Source: Blastomyces gilchristii SLH14081 (lineage: Eukaryota > Ascomycota > Eurotiomycetes > Onygenales > Ajellomycetaceae). Taken from it: a stretch of DNA of 64,000 nucleotides. The notes below the pieces were generated by a model. The model was not told the DNA's origin, did not search any database, and saw only the letters and a program-made list of their open reading frames with translations. Of this stretch, positions 23,108-34,215 are shown one piece after another; positions within the stretch are counted from its first letter, which is position 1, and each line of letters opens with the position of its first letter. A program made the position numbers and the translations under genes. The stretch covers positions 1,100,225 to 1,164,224 of the forward strand of contig NW_003101676.1 of NCBI RefSeq assembly GCF_000003855.2, read 5' to 3'.

Positions 23108-23856
23108 AAAGTCTTGATAGAAAGTATACAGTAGTGTATATCTTAGCAGTTTCTATCTCATTCTTCTGCAGCAGTTAATACAAAAAAAAAAAAAAGATCT
23201 TAGAAATAGTTTTTTACTTCTCTTGAAAAAGCAAGATGGTTTTCTCTGGATTTTATACAATATTCTTACAAAGAATTAAAAACAGAGTTATTTTCTATCA
23301 TAATTTTATATTCTTTTAAGTAAGAATTACTTTTTCAGTGACTGAAAAACTTTTATTAATACTTAATTCTTTTTTACACTCTTTATCAACTGATTTGAGT
23401 TGCATACTTGTTATGTGAGAAGAATTGAATGATTTAGAATAAAATTGAATAGTTTTAATCAATTTCTCTGCAAAAAATTGATTTATTTTTTGTCAGTTTT
23501 TCTCTCAAAAACTGTTATATCATCTGATTTATTATTAATTAATATCATACTTTTTCTCACTATATTTCAAGAGAGAGATTGTAAAGATTTTATTAATTTA
23601 TCTTAAAAAATCAATTTTAGTTTATTAGATTCTTTTCAAAAATCTAACCTAGTTACTGAACTAGTGTGAAAAAAATCAGGTGTTTTATATATAAAAGTCT
23701 TTTATTCTTCTTTTGAAACAGTTTGATCAACTTTTCAATTGAAAATAAACTTAGAAATCTCTTAATTAAAACAGTCTGACTAACTTTTCAATTCAAAAGA
23801 GTTTAATAAATATCTCAATTAAATCAGTCTGATCAACTTTTTATTGAGTAAGAACA
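23108..23856 (+). repeat. LINE1 5' leader with 53-bp tandem units
   Basis: This is the rest of the LINE1 leader, with no frame of its own. At 23718-23845 a unit of 53 bp is repeated about 2.4 times (the ACAGTYTGAYYAACTTTT block at 23718, 23771 and about 23823). There is a run of A at about 23170-23185. The leader therefore carries two unrelated sets of tandem repeats. Confidence 0.65.
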
Positions 23857-25975
23857 ATGAGTTTAAAAGTACACTCAGTTAATGTGAAAAAAGATGCTTT
23901 CTCAAATACTATTTCTGAGATTGAAATTCTGAAGAGAAGAAAGAAAGAAGAAATAGAGAAATAATAAGTTCTTAAAATACAGAAACTTGAAAAAGCAAGT
24001 AAGATTCTTGAAAAGCAGTGTCTGAGTGAGATGAATAAAGAAGTTCTGTTAATTCTTCATACTCAGACTAGACAACTACAGAAAGTGATCAAGTTCAAAC
24101 TTGAAATTTTAAACACAGTTCTAAAAACATTGAAAATTCCTAGTACAATCACTGACTCTTCAGTTTACTCTTCTTCTTGTTCTACTTCTTCTTCTTCTTT
24201 AAATCAGAAGAAAATATATGCTCAAGCAGCTGAATCTGCTATCTCTAAACCTGCTATCTCTAAATCTGCTATCTCAAAACCTGCTCAAAATTCTGAGAAA
24301 ACTGAGAAGAATACTGCTGATACTTCTGTTGATAGAAAAGTGAAGAAAAAAATGCAAAAAGAGAAAAACTTTCAAATCTTCAGAAATAGAAGACTTATTC
24401 TCAAAGTCTTAAATCAGAACATCTTACAGAGAAATAAGCTAAACTCAAATCTTATTTTCAGAATTAGAAATGAAATCAATCAGCAGTTCTTTTCTCAGTT
24501 AATGACTGATATTAAAGTTTAAAAATCAGTTATAGCTTCAATTGAGTCATTCTTCTTTAAAAACTTTATTATTCTGACTACAATGCCTGAATTCAGTGCA
24601 GAATTTCTTATTTAGAATGAGAATCTCTGAAAATCAGTAGTAGAATCTTTGTTAAACACAATAATTCTATCTAAGAGAGATGAAAAGTGAGACAAATTCA
24701 TTCTTCATAATATTTCAGTTGAAATTTTTGACTGTGAAGAAGAAATGCTACTTCTCAAAAATGAATTAGAAGAATACAACTCTATTCAACTAAGAAAAGA
24801 GCCTGTATGACTAAATTCAATTAAGTTCAGATAAAGTAGAAGAAATGCCTCTGTTCTAGTATATATAAAAAGCCCCAGTGGCTGAATGATTAATGCGGCC
24901 ACTCAGTAGCACCTTGGTGTGAGAAACCAAGGTGTGTGGGTTCAAAACCTGCAGAGAATACATTAAATCCGGAACTCAAGCACCTCAGGTTCCTAATAAA
25001 TACAGAGGTGTACAAATCACTTCAATGAATCGCTCTATGTTCCTGGGCTGGAAGTTTATTATTGCATGTATCTAATTGTCCCTCCTTTGTATTTTCCTAT
25101 GTTCTTGTTATCTTGGCGTGGTCTCAACACCTGTATTTCCTCCTGTATAACCAACACTTGACCCTGTATTTTAACATCACGCAAGGACTCATCATAAGCT
25201 CCCGCTTGCATATGAGTATAATGAAAGAATAATAATAATAATAACACCTGTATTTCCTCCTGTATAACCAACACTTAACCTGTATTTAACATCACGCAAG
25301 GACTCATTATAAGCTCCGCTGCATATAAGTATAATGAAAGAATAATAATAATAATAATAAGTATATATAAAAACACTTAAATAGTCAAAGATCTCTGAAG
25401 TAAGAGTAGCAGATTTGAAAATGAGAGTTTATAAATACAAAGGCTTAAGAATGAATCTCAAAGCTCAAACACAGTATTCAAACTGTCAAAGATATGAACA
25501 CTTTACAATCTCTTGTTTTAAAGACTTAAAATGTGCATTCTGTGCTAGAGATCACAAAACTAGTGAGCATAAATGTGAAACATACTTGAAAAGAGATGAA
25601 ATATGTTAATATACTCTGCTTAAATGCTTTAATTGCAAAGAAAAACATGCATCTAGCTTAAAAGAATGTATATTTACTTCAAGAACTCAAAAGAACTGAA
25701 GAAAAGATGAAGCTTAAAGTAAATCTAGAACTGAAGAGAATAGTCAAATCAGTAAATCTACAACTATAAGCTCAAAAAGAAGAAACTCTTAACTATCTAA
25801 ATCTTCAAACTTTAATTCTTCAGCTAAATGTAAACAGAATTTGAATTCTCAAACTTCTGTTAAGATTAGAGAATTGAGAAATGACTCTGATAATAAACTG
25901 AATATAATACAAGCAGTTGAGATTTCTACTTTTCAAAATAGTTATAATCTACTATCTGATAATAGTGATTAGATT
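23857..25975 (+). pseudogene. LINE1 ORF1 (Gag-like), interrupted by a SINE
   Basis: The frame begins at an ATG at 23857 and includes the open stretch 24031-24522. It continues after a TAA (probably a former CAA) to the SINE at 24872. Features in order: a Lys/Glu-rich coiled region (23900-24130), a Ser-rich and Ala/Lys/Pro-repeat stretch (24160-24300), a conserved block around LTTMPEF, FILHNISVEIF and RKEPVWLNS (24570-24820), and after the SINE a Cys/His cluster. The cluster (25480-25670) has SNCQRYEHFTISC (its first Cys now Tyr), CAFCARDHKTSEHKC and CFNCKEKHASSLKEC. These are RNA-binding zinc knuckles of LINE ORF1. Stops are TAA and TGA at former Gln and Trp codons. Confidence 0.82.
24872..25359 (+). 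mobile_element. SINE copy S2 with a duplicated tail
   Basis: Flanked by the 14-bp duplication AGTATATATAAAAA (24858-24871 and 25360-25373), inside LINE1 ORF1. A full SINE runs from GCCCCAGTGGCTG to an (AAT)n run at about 25243. The last 115-125 bp of the element are then repeated (25244-25359) and end in a second (AAT)n run. Total length is 488 bp against 371-384 for the other copies. The single flanking duplication shows both parts arrived together. Confidence 0.9.
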
Positions 25976-26029
25976 CTACTCTATCTCTACTCTCTTTTAG
26001 TATGAATATATAATAAAAATAATAAAAAA

Positions 26030-29029
26030 AGTTTAAAAACTCTTCAAAAATCACATTTATTCAAAATAATGTGAATAGAAACTCAAATTGTATTTATTCT
26101 TATCTTCAAATTATATTTGAATAAAAAGTTAATTTTTTACTGCTTCAGAAATCAAATTTTAATACTGAGTAAAAATACATTATTTCTCATTCAAGCTACT
26201 ACTGCTTTCTATCTCAAAAGTCTGAGATAAAGTCAAGAGTAGTGATCTATGAAAGAAAGAGATCAAGATATTAATTTAATCTAAGATTTAATATTATGTC
26301 TGACTCTGATATTCTGATGAGTGATATTATAGATAAAGAGAATGAGTTTGATACTATACAGCTTATAAATATCTATAATAAAAAGTTATTTAAGAAAAAT
26401 AATAATATCTAAATAATTAATAGAGGATTTCTGAATATAACTCTATTAAGAAACTCTATAATTGCAGAAGATTTCAATACACATCATCTCTGATAAAATT
26501 CAGAATGTAAAAGAGCAATAAGAGCAGATAATCTGATTAAATAAATCTTTGAGTATTTAATAGATATAGTTAACAAGTCTGATCAACAAACATTCTTTAG
26601 AAAACATATAAAACAGAAATCTATTATAGATCTAATTCTTATATCATAAAATCTAATGAAAAAAGAACTTGTAAACTGGTTTATTAATTTAAATGAGACA
26701 TCAGAATCAGATCATGAGATTATTCAATTTAATATTGAACTGAGTGAAAAATAAATGAGTGAAAACTCTCTTCTCTCTAATCAGTTTAACTTTGAAAAAG
26801 CTGATTGAAAAGCAGTTGAATAAAGTATAAAACTGTTAAAATCTGAAAAGCAGAGTGAGCTATATTGAAATCTCAGTCAAGATATCTCAAATAAAATACT
26901 TAAGAATAGAGTGAAGCTCATTACATCTATTATTCTAACAAGTGTTAGAGATAATATTTCAAAGAGAAAGTCTTCTAAGTATTTCAAATCTTGATGAAAT
27001 GAGAATATCATATCTAAAAGAAAATAATTAGCTACTGCTAGAAAAGATTGAAAGAATAATGTAATATCTGATAAAGAGTTTAAAACTGTCAGAAATAAAT
27101 ATTTTTCTGATATTAAAAGTGCTAAAACAGACTGCTGGAATAAATTTCTTAAAGAAGCATAAGAAAAGAAGGTTTTTAAAGCTTTTAACTATATTAAAAT
27201 AAGAAGTGTAGCAAAACTTTCAGCCTTAGAATATGAGTTTCAGAATGAATTATATACAGTAAATTCTTTTGAGAAAAAATGTCAAGCTTTCATGAGAATT
27301 CTCTTTCAAAACTCATCAGATTCAGATTCAGAGAAAGAGAATATATCACTTCATAACTATATTAATGAAAATAACTGAGAATGATCTGAGCTTATATAAG
27401 ATGAATTAGAGTTAGCTATCTTCTCAAGTTCAGTTAAAACTGCTGCAGAGCCTGATTTAATCAATCACTTGATTATTCAAAATACATACTTCTACTTAAA
27501 GAATGAATATTTTAAGCTCTTTTTCAATCTCTTGAAAAATGAATATCATTCTAAATACTGAAGAGAAGTCACTGAAGTGATTCTTATAAAACCTAGTAGA
27601 AAATCTTTAATTTCTAAGTTATATAGAGTAATATCTCTATTGAACTGTCTAGAAAAGATTTTAGAAAAGATAATAGCTACTTAACTATCTTTTATAAGCT
27701 CTATTAATAATTCTCTGTTATTCAGTGAATAAATGAGAGATAGAAAGCAATGTTCTGTAATTAACACTGTTCTCTCAGTTATTCATGATATTTAAATAGC
27801 AAAGTATGAAGATCTGGTCTCAACTGCAGTTTTTATTGATATAAAAGAAGCATTTGATTATGTTTCAAAGTCAAAGTTAATTCAGACTTTGAAGATGTTA
27901 AAACTGTCACTTTCTTTAATAAAATGAGTTAACTGATTTATATCTAAAAGAATTATATAACTATTCTTTGATGAAATAAAATAAGATAAGACTGAGATAA
28001 AAATAGAAGTACTGTAAGAATTCTCAATCTCACTCATTTTATTTGCAATATACACTGCATATCTGCCCCGGTGGCTGAATGGTTAATGCGGCCACCCGGT
28101 AGCACCTTGGCGTGGGAAACCAAGGCGCGTGGGTTTGAAACCCGCAGGGAATGCATTAAATCCGGAACTCAAGCACCTCAGGTTCCTAATAAATACAGAG
28201 GTGTACAAATCGCTCCAATGAATCGCTCTATGTTCCTGGGCTGGGAAGTTATTATCGCATGTATTTAATTGTCACTCCTTTGTATTTTCCTATGTTCTTG
28301 TTATCTTGGCGTGGTCTCAACACCTGTATTTCCTCCTGTATAACCAACACTTGACCTGTATTTAACATCACGCAAGGACTCATCATAAGCTCCGCTTGCA
28401 TATGAGTATAATGGAAGAATAATAATAATAATAATAACACTGCATATCTATTCAAAAATAGAGATATGAAAATAGTGTGATCTCTGAGTTATATAAATGA
28501 TATTGATCTAGTCTACAGCTTAAAAACAATCAGAGAGAATTTGAAAGTGATTAAAAAAGTAGTAAAGAAAATCTTTATTAGAGCAGATATCAATCAAATT
28601 CAATTTAATATGAATAAAACTGAGTTAATTCATTTCTTTTCTAGATTCAATGAGAAAGAACTATGTCTAACTCTTTTAAATAGAGAGATTAAACCCAGTT
28701 TAAATGTCAAATAATTAGAAGTATGATTAAACTCCAAGTTGAATTTTAAATATTATATTCAATAAAGAACTATCAAGGCAGAAAGACTATTAAATAATAT
28801 AATTAGACTATTAAATACAGAGAGAGATCTATTCTTTCAGATTATAAGATAGTTATATATAGTCTGTATTATCTCAATAGCTGATTATGAAGTTTAAGTT
28901 TAATAGAATAATCAAGAAAATTTCACTGAACTTTTTCAAAGTCTGTAAAACAGAGCTTTGAGAAGAATTCTGAGAGCATTCAAATCATCTTCTATTAAAG
29001 CAATGAAAATTGAAGCTTTAATTCTCTCT
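26030..29029 (+). pseudogene. LINE1 ORF2, first part: endonuclease and RT
   Basis: The frame starts near 26030-26080 with an AP-endonuclease-like N-terminus (FIQNNVNRNSN, then FLLLQKSNF). It passes EDFNTHHL near 26470, where the family has GDFN-H-H, and SESDHEIIQF near 26705, the catalytic His region. RT follows with KLYRVISLLNCLEK (near 27615) and FIDIKEAFD (near 27835). The SINE at 28065-28436 interrupts before the second catalytic motif, now YINDIDLVYS (near 28490; Asp to Asn). The frame is cut at 29029 by A2 and continues at 41999. Stops are numerous. Product: reverse transcriptase and endonuclease for target-primed insertion; now dead. Confidence 0.87.
28065..28436 (+). mobile_element. 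SINE copy S3, best preserved
   Basis: A 372-bp copy flanked by the 13-bp duplication ACACTGCATATCT (28052-28064 and 28437-28449), inside the RT of LINE1. The first 85 bases look like a tRNA gene: box A TGGCTGAATGG (28072-28082), box B GGTTTGAAACC (28132-28142) and a perfect stem CCTTGG/CCAAGG (28105-28110 and 28120-28125) with a 9-base loop. The layout is closest to a Ser or Leu tRNA with a long extra arm, though the anticodon cannot be read safely. The body (about 270 bp) matches no gene I know, and the end is GGAAGAATAATAAT. It would be transcribed by RNA polymerase III from the internal boxes. Confidence 0.93.
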
Positions 29030-29034
29030 TCTGC

Positions 29035-29344
29035 TGTAAGAGGCCTACGCCGAATAGATCAGTATTATATTGATAGGTCTTATATAACAAAGAGAAAAAC
29101 ATTAGAGAAGGAAAAGAAAGAGAAAGTGTGAGAATCAGCAATTGAAGTGAATATTTATACATGTATGTGATGATGTATGCAGTGAAGCTTTAAAGAAGAA
29201 GAATCTATACATGTTTATAATAACTGAGAATCAGTGATTGAGAATGACTGAGAATCAGAGTGTATATGTTCAAGAATAAAGTGATTGAAATCTGTGAAGT
29301 GTAACAGAATAGTCTATATAATTGATCAGGTGCAGCCTGTCACA
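29035..29344 (-). repeat. 3' LTR of A2
   Basis: A 310-bp LTR. The outer left end keeps CTACGCCGAATAG, while the same bases facing inward in the 5' LTR at 41689 are CTACACTGAATAG. The inward right end is heavily mutated (CAGGTGCAGCCTGTCACA). Confidence 0.92.
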
Positions 29345-32300
29345 TTAGTCTTCTCTTTTTAAAAGCAGTTTCCATCAGTCAAGAGCCTCTGTTTCAGATA
29401 ATACAGAACTTAGAGTTCAGATCAGATGATCATATCTGACTCATTTCACAAGATATTGTCAGCTGCGGCTGTGAAGTCTCTTATTAAGAATATTCTCAAT
29501 CTCTCACTCAAGCTCATTATCTTCTTCTATGATGCCTGGCGGCTGTCAGTTGAAAGTCAGTTAAGAAGAGAACAGATCAGTGACAGTGCAGCAGAGCAAG
29601 CTTCTATGAAAGACATTATAAATCTCTGATAATATGTCAAGACAGTAGTTGTGACTATCTAGAACTTCTATCACTTTATACTTGATATAGTAATAATTCA
29701 GTGTACAAGATGAATGTATGATTTGTATATTCTTAAGATTCAATCATATCAGATCTTCTATCTTATATTATTCAGCAGAGTCTCAGTGAATATTGATTCA
29801 ATCTTCTTAATTCTGTTTAGTACTTGTCATAGAGGCTTCTGCTTAATCACAGATGTCTTGAAGTTTCATTACTATATTATCAGCAATCTGAATCAGACTG
29901 TGAGAGTTTGATATGAAATGTGTGATTTCTAGAAGATTTAGTACTTTCATGTGATATCTATGTGTGAGAAAGAATGAGCTTATATCTGTTGAAACAGCAT
30001 CTCAATCATTGATAGTGATCTCTGCATGTAGAAGAAGGTTATACCAATTGTCTTATAAGTAGTTACAGAACTTATGAAGATAATTCTTCACAGTCTGAAT
30101 TGTTCATTCTGACACATCATCAGTCTCAGAGTGATAGGCAGTTGACAGACAGTGTATAATCTTGAGAACTTGACAGATTCTTATTTAGAGAGTACTCATG
30201 AATTGATGATCTCAATCTGATACTATAGATCTCAGCAATTCATACATCTGATAGAATGAGCTCTGTAGAAAAGCTTCAGTGACTTATTCAGTATTTATTT
30301 TATCACAAGATTTCAATATTATATCTTTGCTCAATTGATTCATGATGACCAGAATGTTCCTACAACTCTTACTCTCAGAGAGATCAATAGTGAAGTTAAT
30401 TACTACATCTTGTCAGATTCTATCAGAGATATTGAGTGATTTCAGCAGATCTTTTCTACAGTTCTTTTATGAGATGATAGAAGAATAATAATTGCAGTTT
30501 CAGATGAAGCATCTGATACTGTTTAATATCTCAGACTAGTAGAATTCTTGAGAGATCATTTCATACAGTTGTTCACAGCCTGAATAATCAGTTATACATG
30601 AATCATGCATCTCTTGCATTATCTGAGTGTGTAAGAGTTCAGAGTGAGAGACTCAGTGTCATTTACAGAATTATAGAGTGTTATTATCATTGATTGAACA
30701 TTCTGAGATGTCAGTTTTTATATATAGTTCTGAGAAGAATCAGAGTGCTTCTTGATATACTGCTTTGATAAGTGCTTAAAGAAGTTCATCAGTTTGAGCT
30801 ATTACATGTCATAATTCATCTAGTGTAGGTTCAGAAGAAGTTGAGATATCAGTGTCAGTGTCAGTGTCAGTGTCAGTTCAGAGAGAAAGTGTTCTAATTA
30901 AAGAAGTATGTATAGTGTCATAAGTTATTCTATCTTGATCAACTAATATCTTTGAATCTAGAAGCTGGTGTTCTCAGTTTATTCAACAGGTGTCTGCTAC
31001 ATTAGAAGATATATCTTACTCTCATCATAAGAGAGTATCTATCATTAAGTTCTGGCTGCTGAGACAGTAGTGTATTGTAAAATGAAAGCAGCTTAAGAAC
31101 TCAGATCATTATATCTGTTATTTAATGAGTTTACAGATAGTTATAAAGTATTTGAGATTCTTATGATCTGTGATTATCTCAAATTCAGAGATACTTCAGA
31201 GTTCAGAGTCTCATTCTTCTAGACAGTGTACAGTTATGAGAAGTTTCTTGTCATAGATCTTATAATTGCATTCAGCAGGACTCAGTTTCTTAGACATGAA
31301 GACACATGATTATAGAACATCTTCATCATTATATTACAATATCACTTCTTCTGTCATATAGTCAGAGAAATCAGCCTCAATAACTGTCTCATGATCAGAA
31401 TTGAATGTTATCAGCAGAGAGATATTAATGAACATCTTCTTCATCTGTGTAAATGCAGCTTCAGTATCTACTGATCATTGAAATACTGAGTCTTTCTTAG
31501 TAAGATCTGTAAGTGATCTCATAATATCTGAGAAGTTTCATATAAATTACTGATAGAAGTTAGTGAATTCAATGAAGCTTCATACATCTTTCACAGTACA
31601 TGAAGCTTCTCATTTAAGAATGACAGAGATCTTCTCAGAATTCATTTGAATTCTCTTACCAGCTTCTATGATGAAACCTAAGTATTTAGTACTCTTAACT
31701 TTAAAATTATACTTATCAATATCAATTGATAGTTCTGCTTCTTGTAGTTATTATAATACTCTTTGTACATGCTCTTGATACTCTTTTCTGAATTTATCAA
31801 TGAAGATGAGAATGTCATCTAGATAAGTATATACAAACTCATTAAGAAAATCTCAGAGTGCTCAGTTAATATACTTCTGAAATGTACTAGATATGTTAGT
31901 CAGTCTAAAGAGTGTGACTATTCATTCAAAGAGATTATAATATGTTTGAAATGCTGTAAGTCATTCATCTTCTTTGATGATATAAATCTTATAAAATATG
32001 ATGATAATATCTAGGTTTGTAAATTATTAAGCTCATCTGATCTGTGCTAAAGTTTCATTGATAAGATGTAAGAGATATCAATCTTTCTTTGTCAATCTGT
32101 TCAGACCTCAGTAGTTCACACAGAATCAGAGTTCTTCATCTGACTTCTTTATAAAGAGAATAGAAGCTGTAGAAGAAGAGTTGCTAACATGTATAAATTT
32201 CTTATCTAACAGATTATTGAGTGTCTTCTGAAGAAGAAGGAGTTCATCTTGAGACATATTATAAAGAGAATCTCACAGTGACTTGAGATTCTTATCATTC

Positions 32301-33903
32301 TTCTTTTCTAACTTAATACTGTGATTCACTCCTGAGTCTTGTAAAGAAGATATATTTATAATATTATCTTATTGAAAGATATCTAAGTATTCATGATATT
32401 ATTAAGAGAGTTTTGTGTGAGAATCTGTTATTGTAGTACAGAATAACTTTTCTAGAGCTTTCTTGATATTAATCAGACTGATGAAATAGATTGATACATG
32501 ATTCTGCTATTGATAACTTTGTCAGTGACTCTGTCAGTGATTTTAATGACTTCTTTTTCAGAGCATTTCATAAGTGTTGACAGAGATCTGTGTCAGGTTT
32601 ATAGTCTTATGAATATCATCTTCATGAATTCTATCATTATTAGAGAATATTAAACTCCTGTTTCAAGTGTTCAATAAGATACCTTATTCAGATAGTCAGA
32701 CAAGTTCTAACATCAGATTATAATCAAGGTTATTAACTTTATATATATAGATGTCTTCACACTGATATTCTCTAACATCTATGTTTAGTTTTATCATGTA
32801 ATAGATGCAAACATCTTTTGAATCATTGAATTCTGTGAGAAGTTGAGGTTTTGATAAGAAGATACACTGAAGATTATAATATCTTATAACTGAAGATTTT
32901 ATCATTGCATAGTAGCATAGATCACTGTCTATCATAGCTTTTATATTATACATGTTATTAATCACAGTAGATACAAGAATTGCATTCATTGTCATTTTCT
33001 CTTTAAATCATTGTTGTTCAACCTCTTCAAGCTCCTGTTTATGAATTTGAATAGAAGCTAATCTTTTTCCTGTTTCATCAGAGTATTCTTATAGTTATCT
33101 TCTAAATCTTCTTCTAATGTAATGTGATTGATGTGAACAGGTGTTGATTCATTCTTTGAATGAGGAGGCACTGATCTTTCTCTTGAGTGTGAAGACACAT
33201 AGGTTGATCAGCAGTTGAAAGTGATATGTTCTAATCAGTTACAGTTAATGCATACTTCATGTTGACATCAATCAGCAACTTCTTCAGAAGTGATTTCAGA
33301 AACTCAGAAGCCTGTTCAAACAGCAGAAACTCTTACTTATGTATAGATATTTAAGTCTATTCAGTTCATGACATCTGTATCATTACTGTTACTCCTCTTT
33401 AGTGCAGATGTATAAGTCACTGAGATGTAATATCTTCTGTCACTGTTCTATATACTCTTGAGCTTGATAAGACAGTTGTTCAATGTTCAGAGCAATGTGT
33501 AGAAATCTTCATAAGTCTGGTCTTTATCTACACTTATAAGAGCCTGTAAGAGTTCAAAAGTTAATGTCTTCTTAAGTATACTAATCTTCATTTGATTCTC
33601 TCAAGATTGATCACCTGCTTCTAGACTCTTGATTTCAAAGTCAGAGATAAATATTATAAGAGAAGTGTTTCTCTGTTAAGTACTCTGTAATCAATCTAAT
33701 ACTTTCTGTTATATGACAGTGTCTCAGAACAGAACATTAAGATGTTTGATAATATTATCAGATATTCACAATGCTGATTCACATGCTTTTATTCATGAAT
33801 GAAACTTCTGTTTTACACAATTCTTCAATTGTTCATTGATATATCAATCTTGATTGATTAATGAACTGATGACATCTTCATCTACACTCAGTTTTGTAAG
33901 CAT
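29345..33903 (-). pseudogene. A2 gag-pol remnant
   Basis: Read from the ATG at 33903 down. Gag comes first, with its knuckle near 33230. The retropepsin frame at 32696-32995 has MNAILVSTVINN and AMIDSD, where A4 has the usual AMIDSG. RT lies at about 31800-32300, RNase H at about 31150-31450 and integrase at about 29950-30700. The C-terminal frame at 29561-29743 is followed by the chromodomain region near 29430-29560. Stops are mainly TGA. A polypurine stretch before the 3' LTR is present in the family (see A4). Order and spacing equal those of A4, so the gene is broken by point mutation only. Confidence 0.82.
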
Positions 33904-33957
33904 TTTCATTCTTCATAATGAGTAGAGAGTGAGATCAGAAGTATTGAAATATGCAGA

Positions 33958-34215
33958 TGTAAGAATAAGTGCTCGCAGGCGATTATTCGGGTGTTTGCAG
34001 CTTGGCGTGATATGTACTGTTAACTACTAGAAGTATTCATGATAGAAAGATAAAATATAGAGGTCAAATGTATAATAGCATTCAAGCTGAGTTATAAATA
34101 GTATTCATGAACTTCAGTCTATATAGTTGTGTGTAGTCAAGGGCCGCTAGCTCTATTGATTACATGAGAGATAGAAATAGAGATAAAGAATCTATGAGAA
34201 GTGAAATTTCTTACA
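33958..34215 (-). repeat. 3' LTR of B3
   Basis: 258 bp. The outer left end keeps GCTCGCAGGCG, ATTCGGG and TTGGCGTG; the same bases facing inward at 40952 are GCTTACAGGTG, ATTCAGA and TTGACATG. Confidence 0.92.

Noticed and set aside
20028..23117. A firm target duplication for LINE2
   Set aside because: Only 8 bases (AAAGTCTT), or 10 of 11 with one mismatch, agree, and the 5' border is not sharp, so it is reported as probable and not as proven.
28071..28142. A tRNA gene at the head of each SINE
   Set aside because: The boxes and one stem are tRNA-like, but the heads are followed by a fixed body and (AAT)n and are flanked by target duplications, and the acceptor stem has no partner. They are SINE heads and not working tRNA genes.
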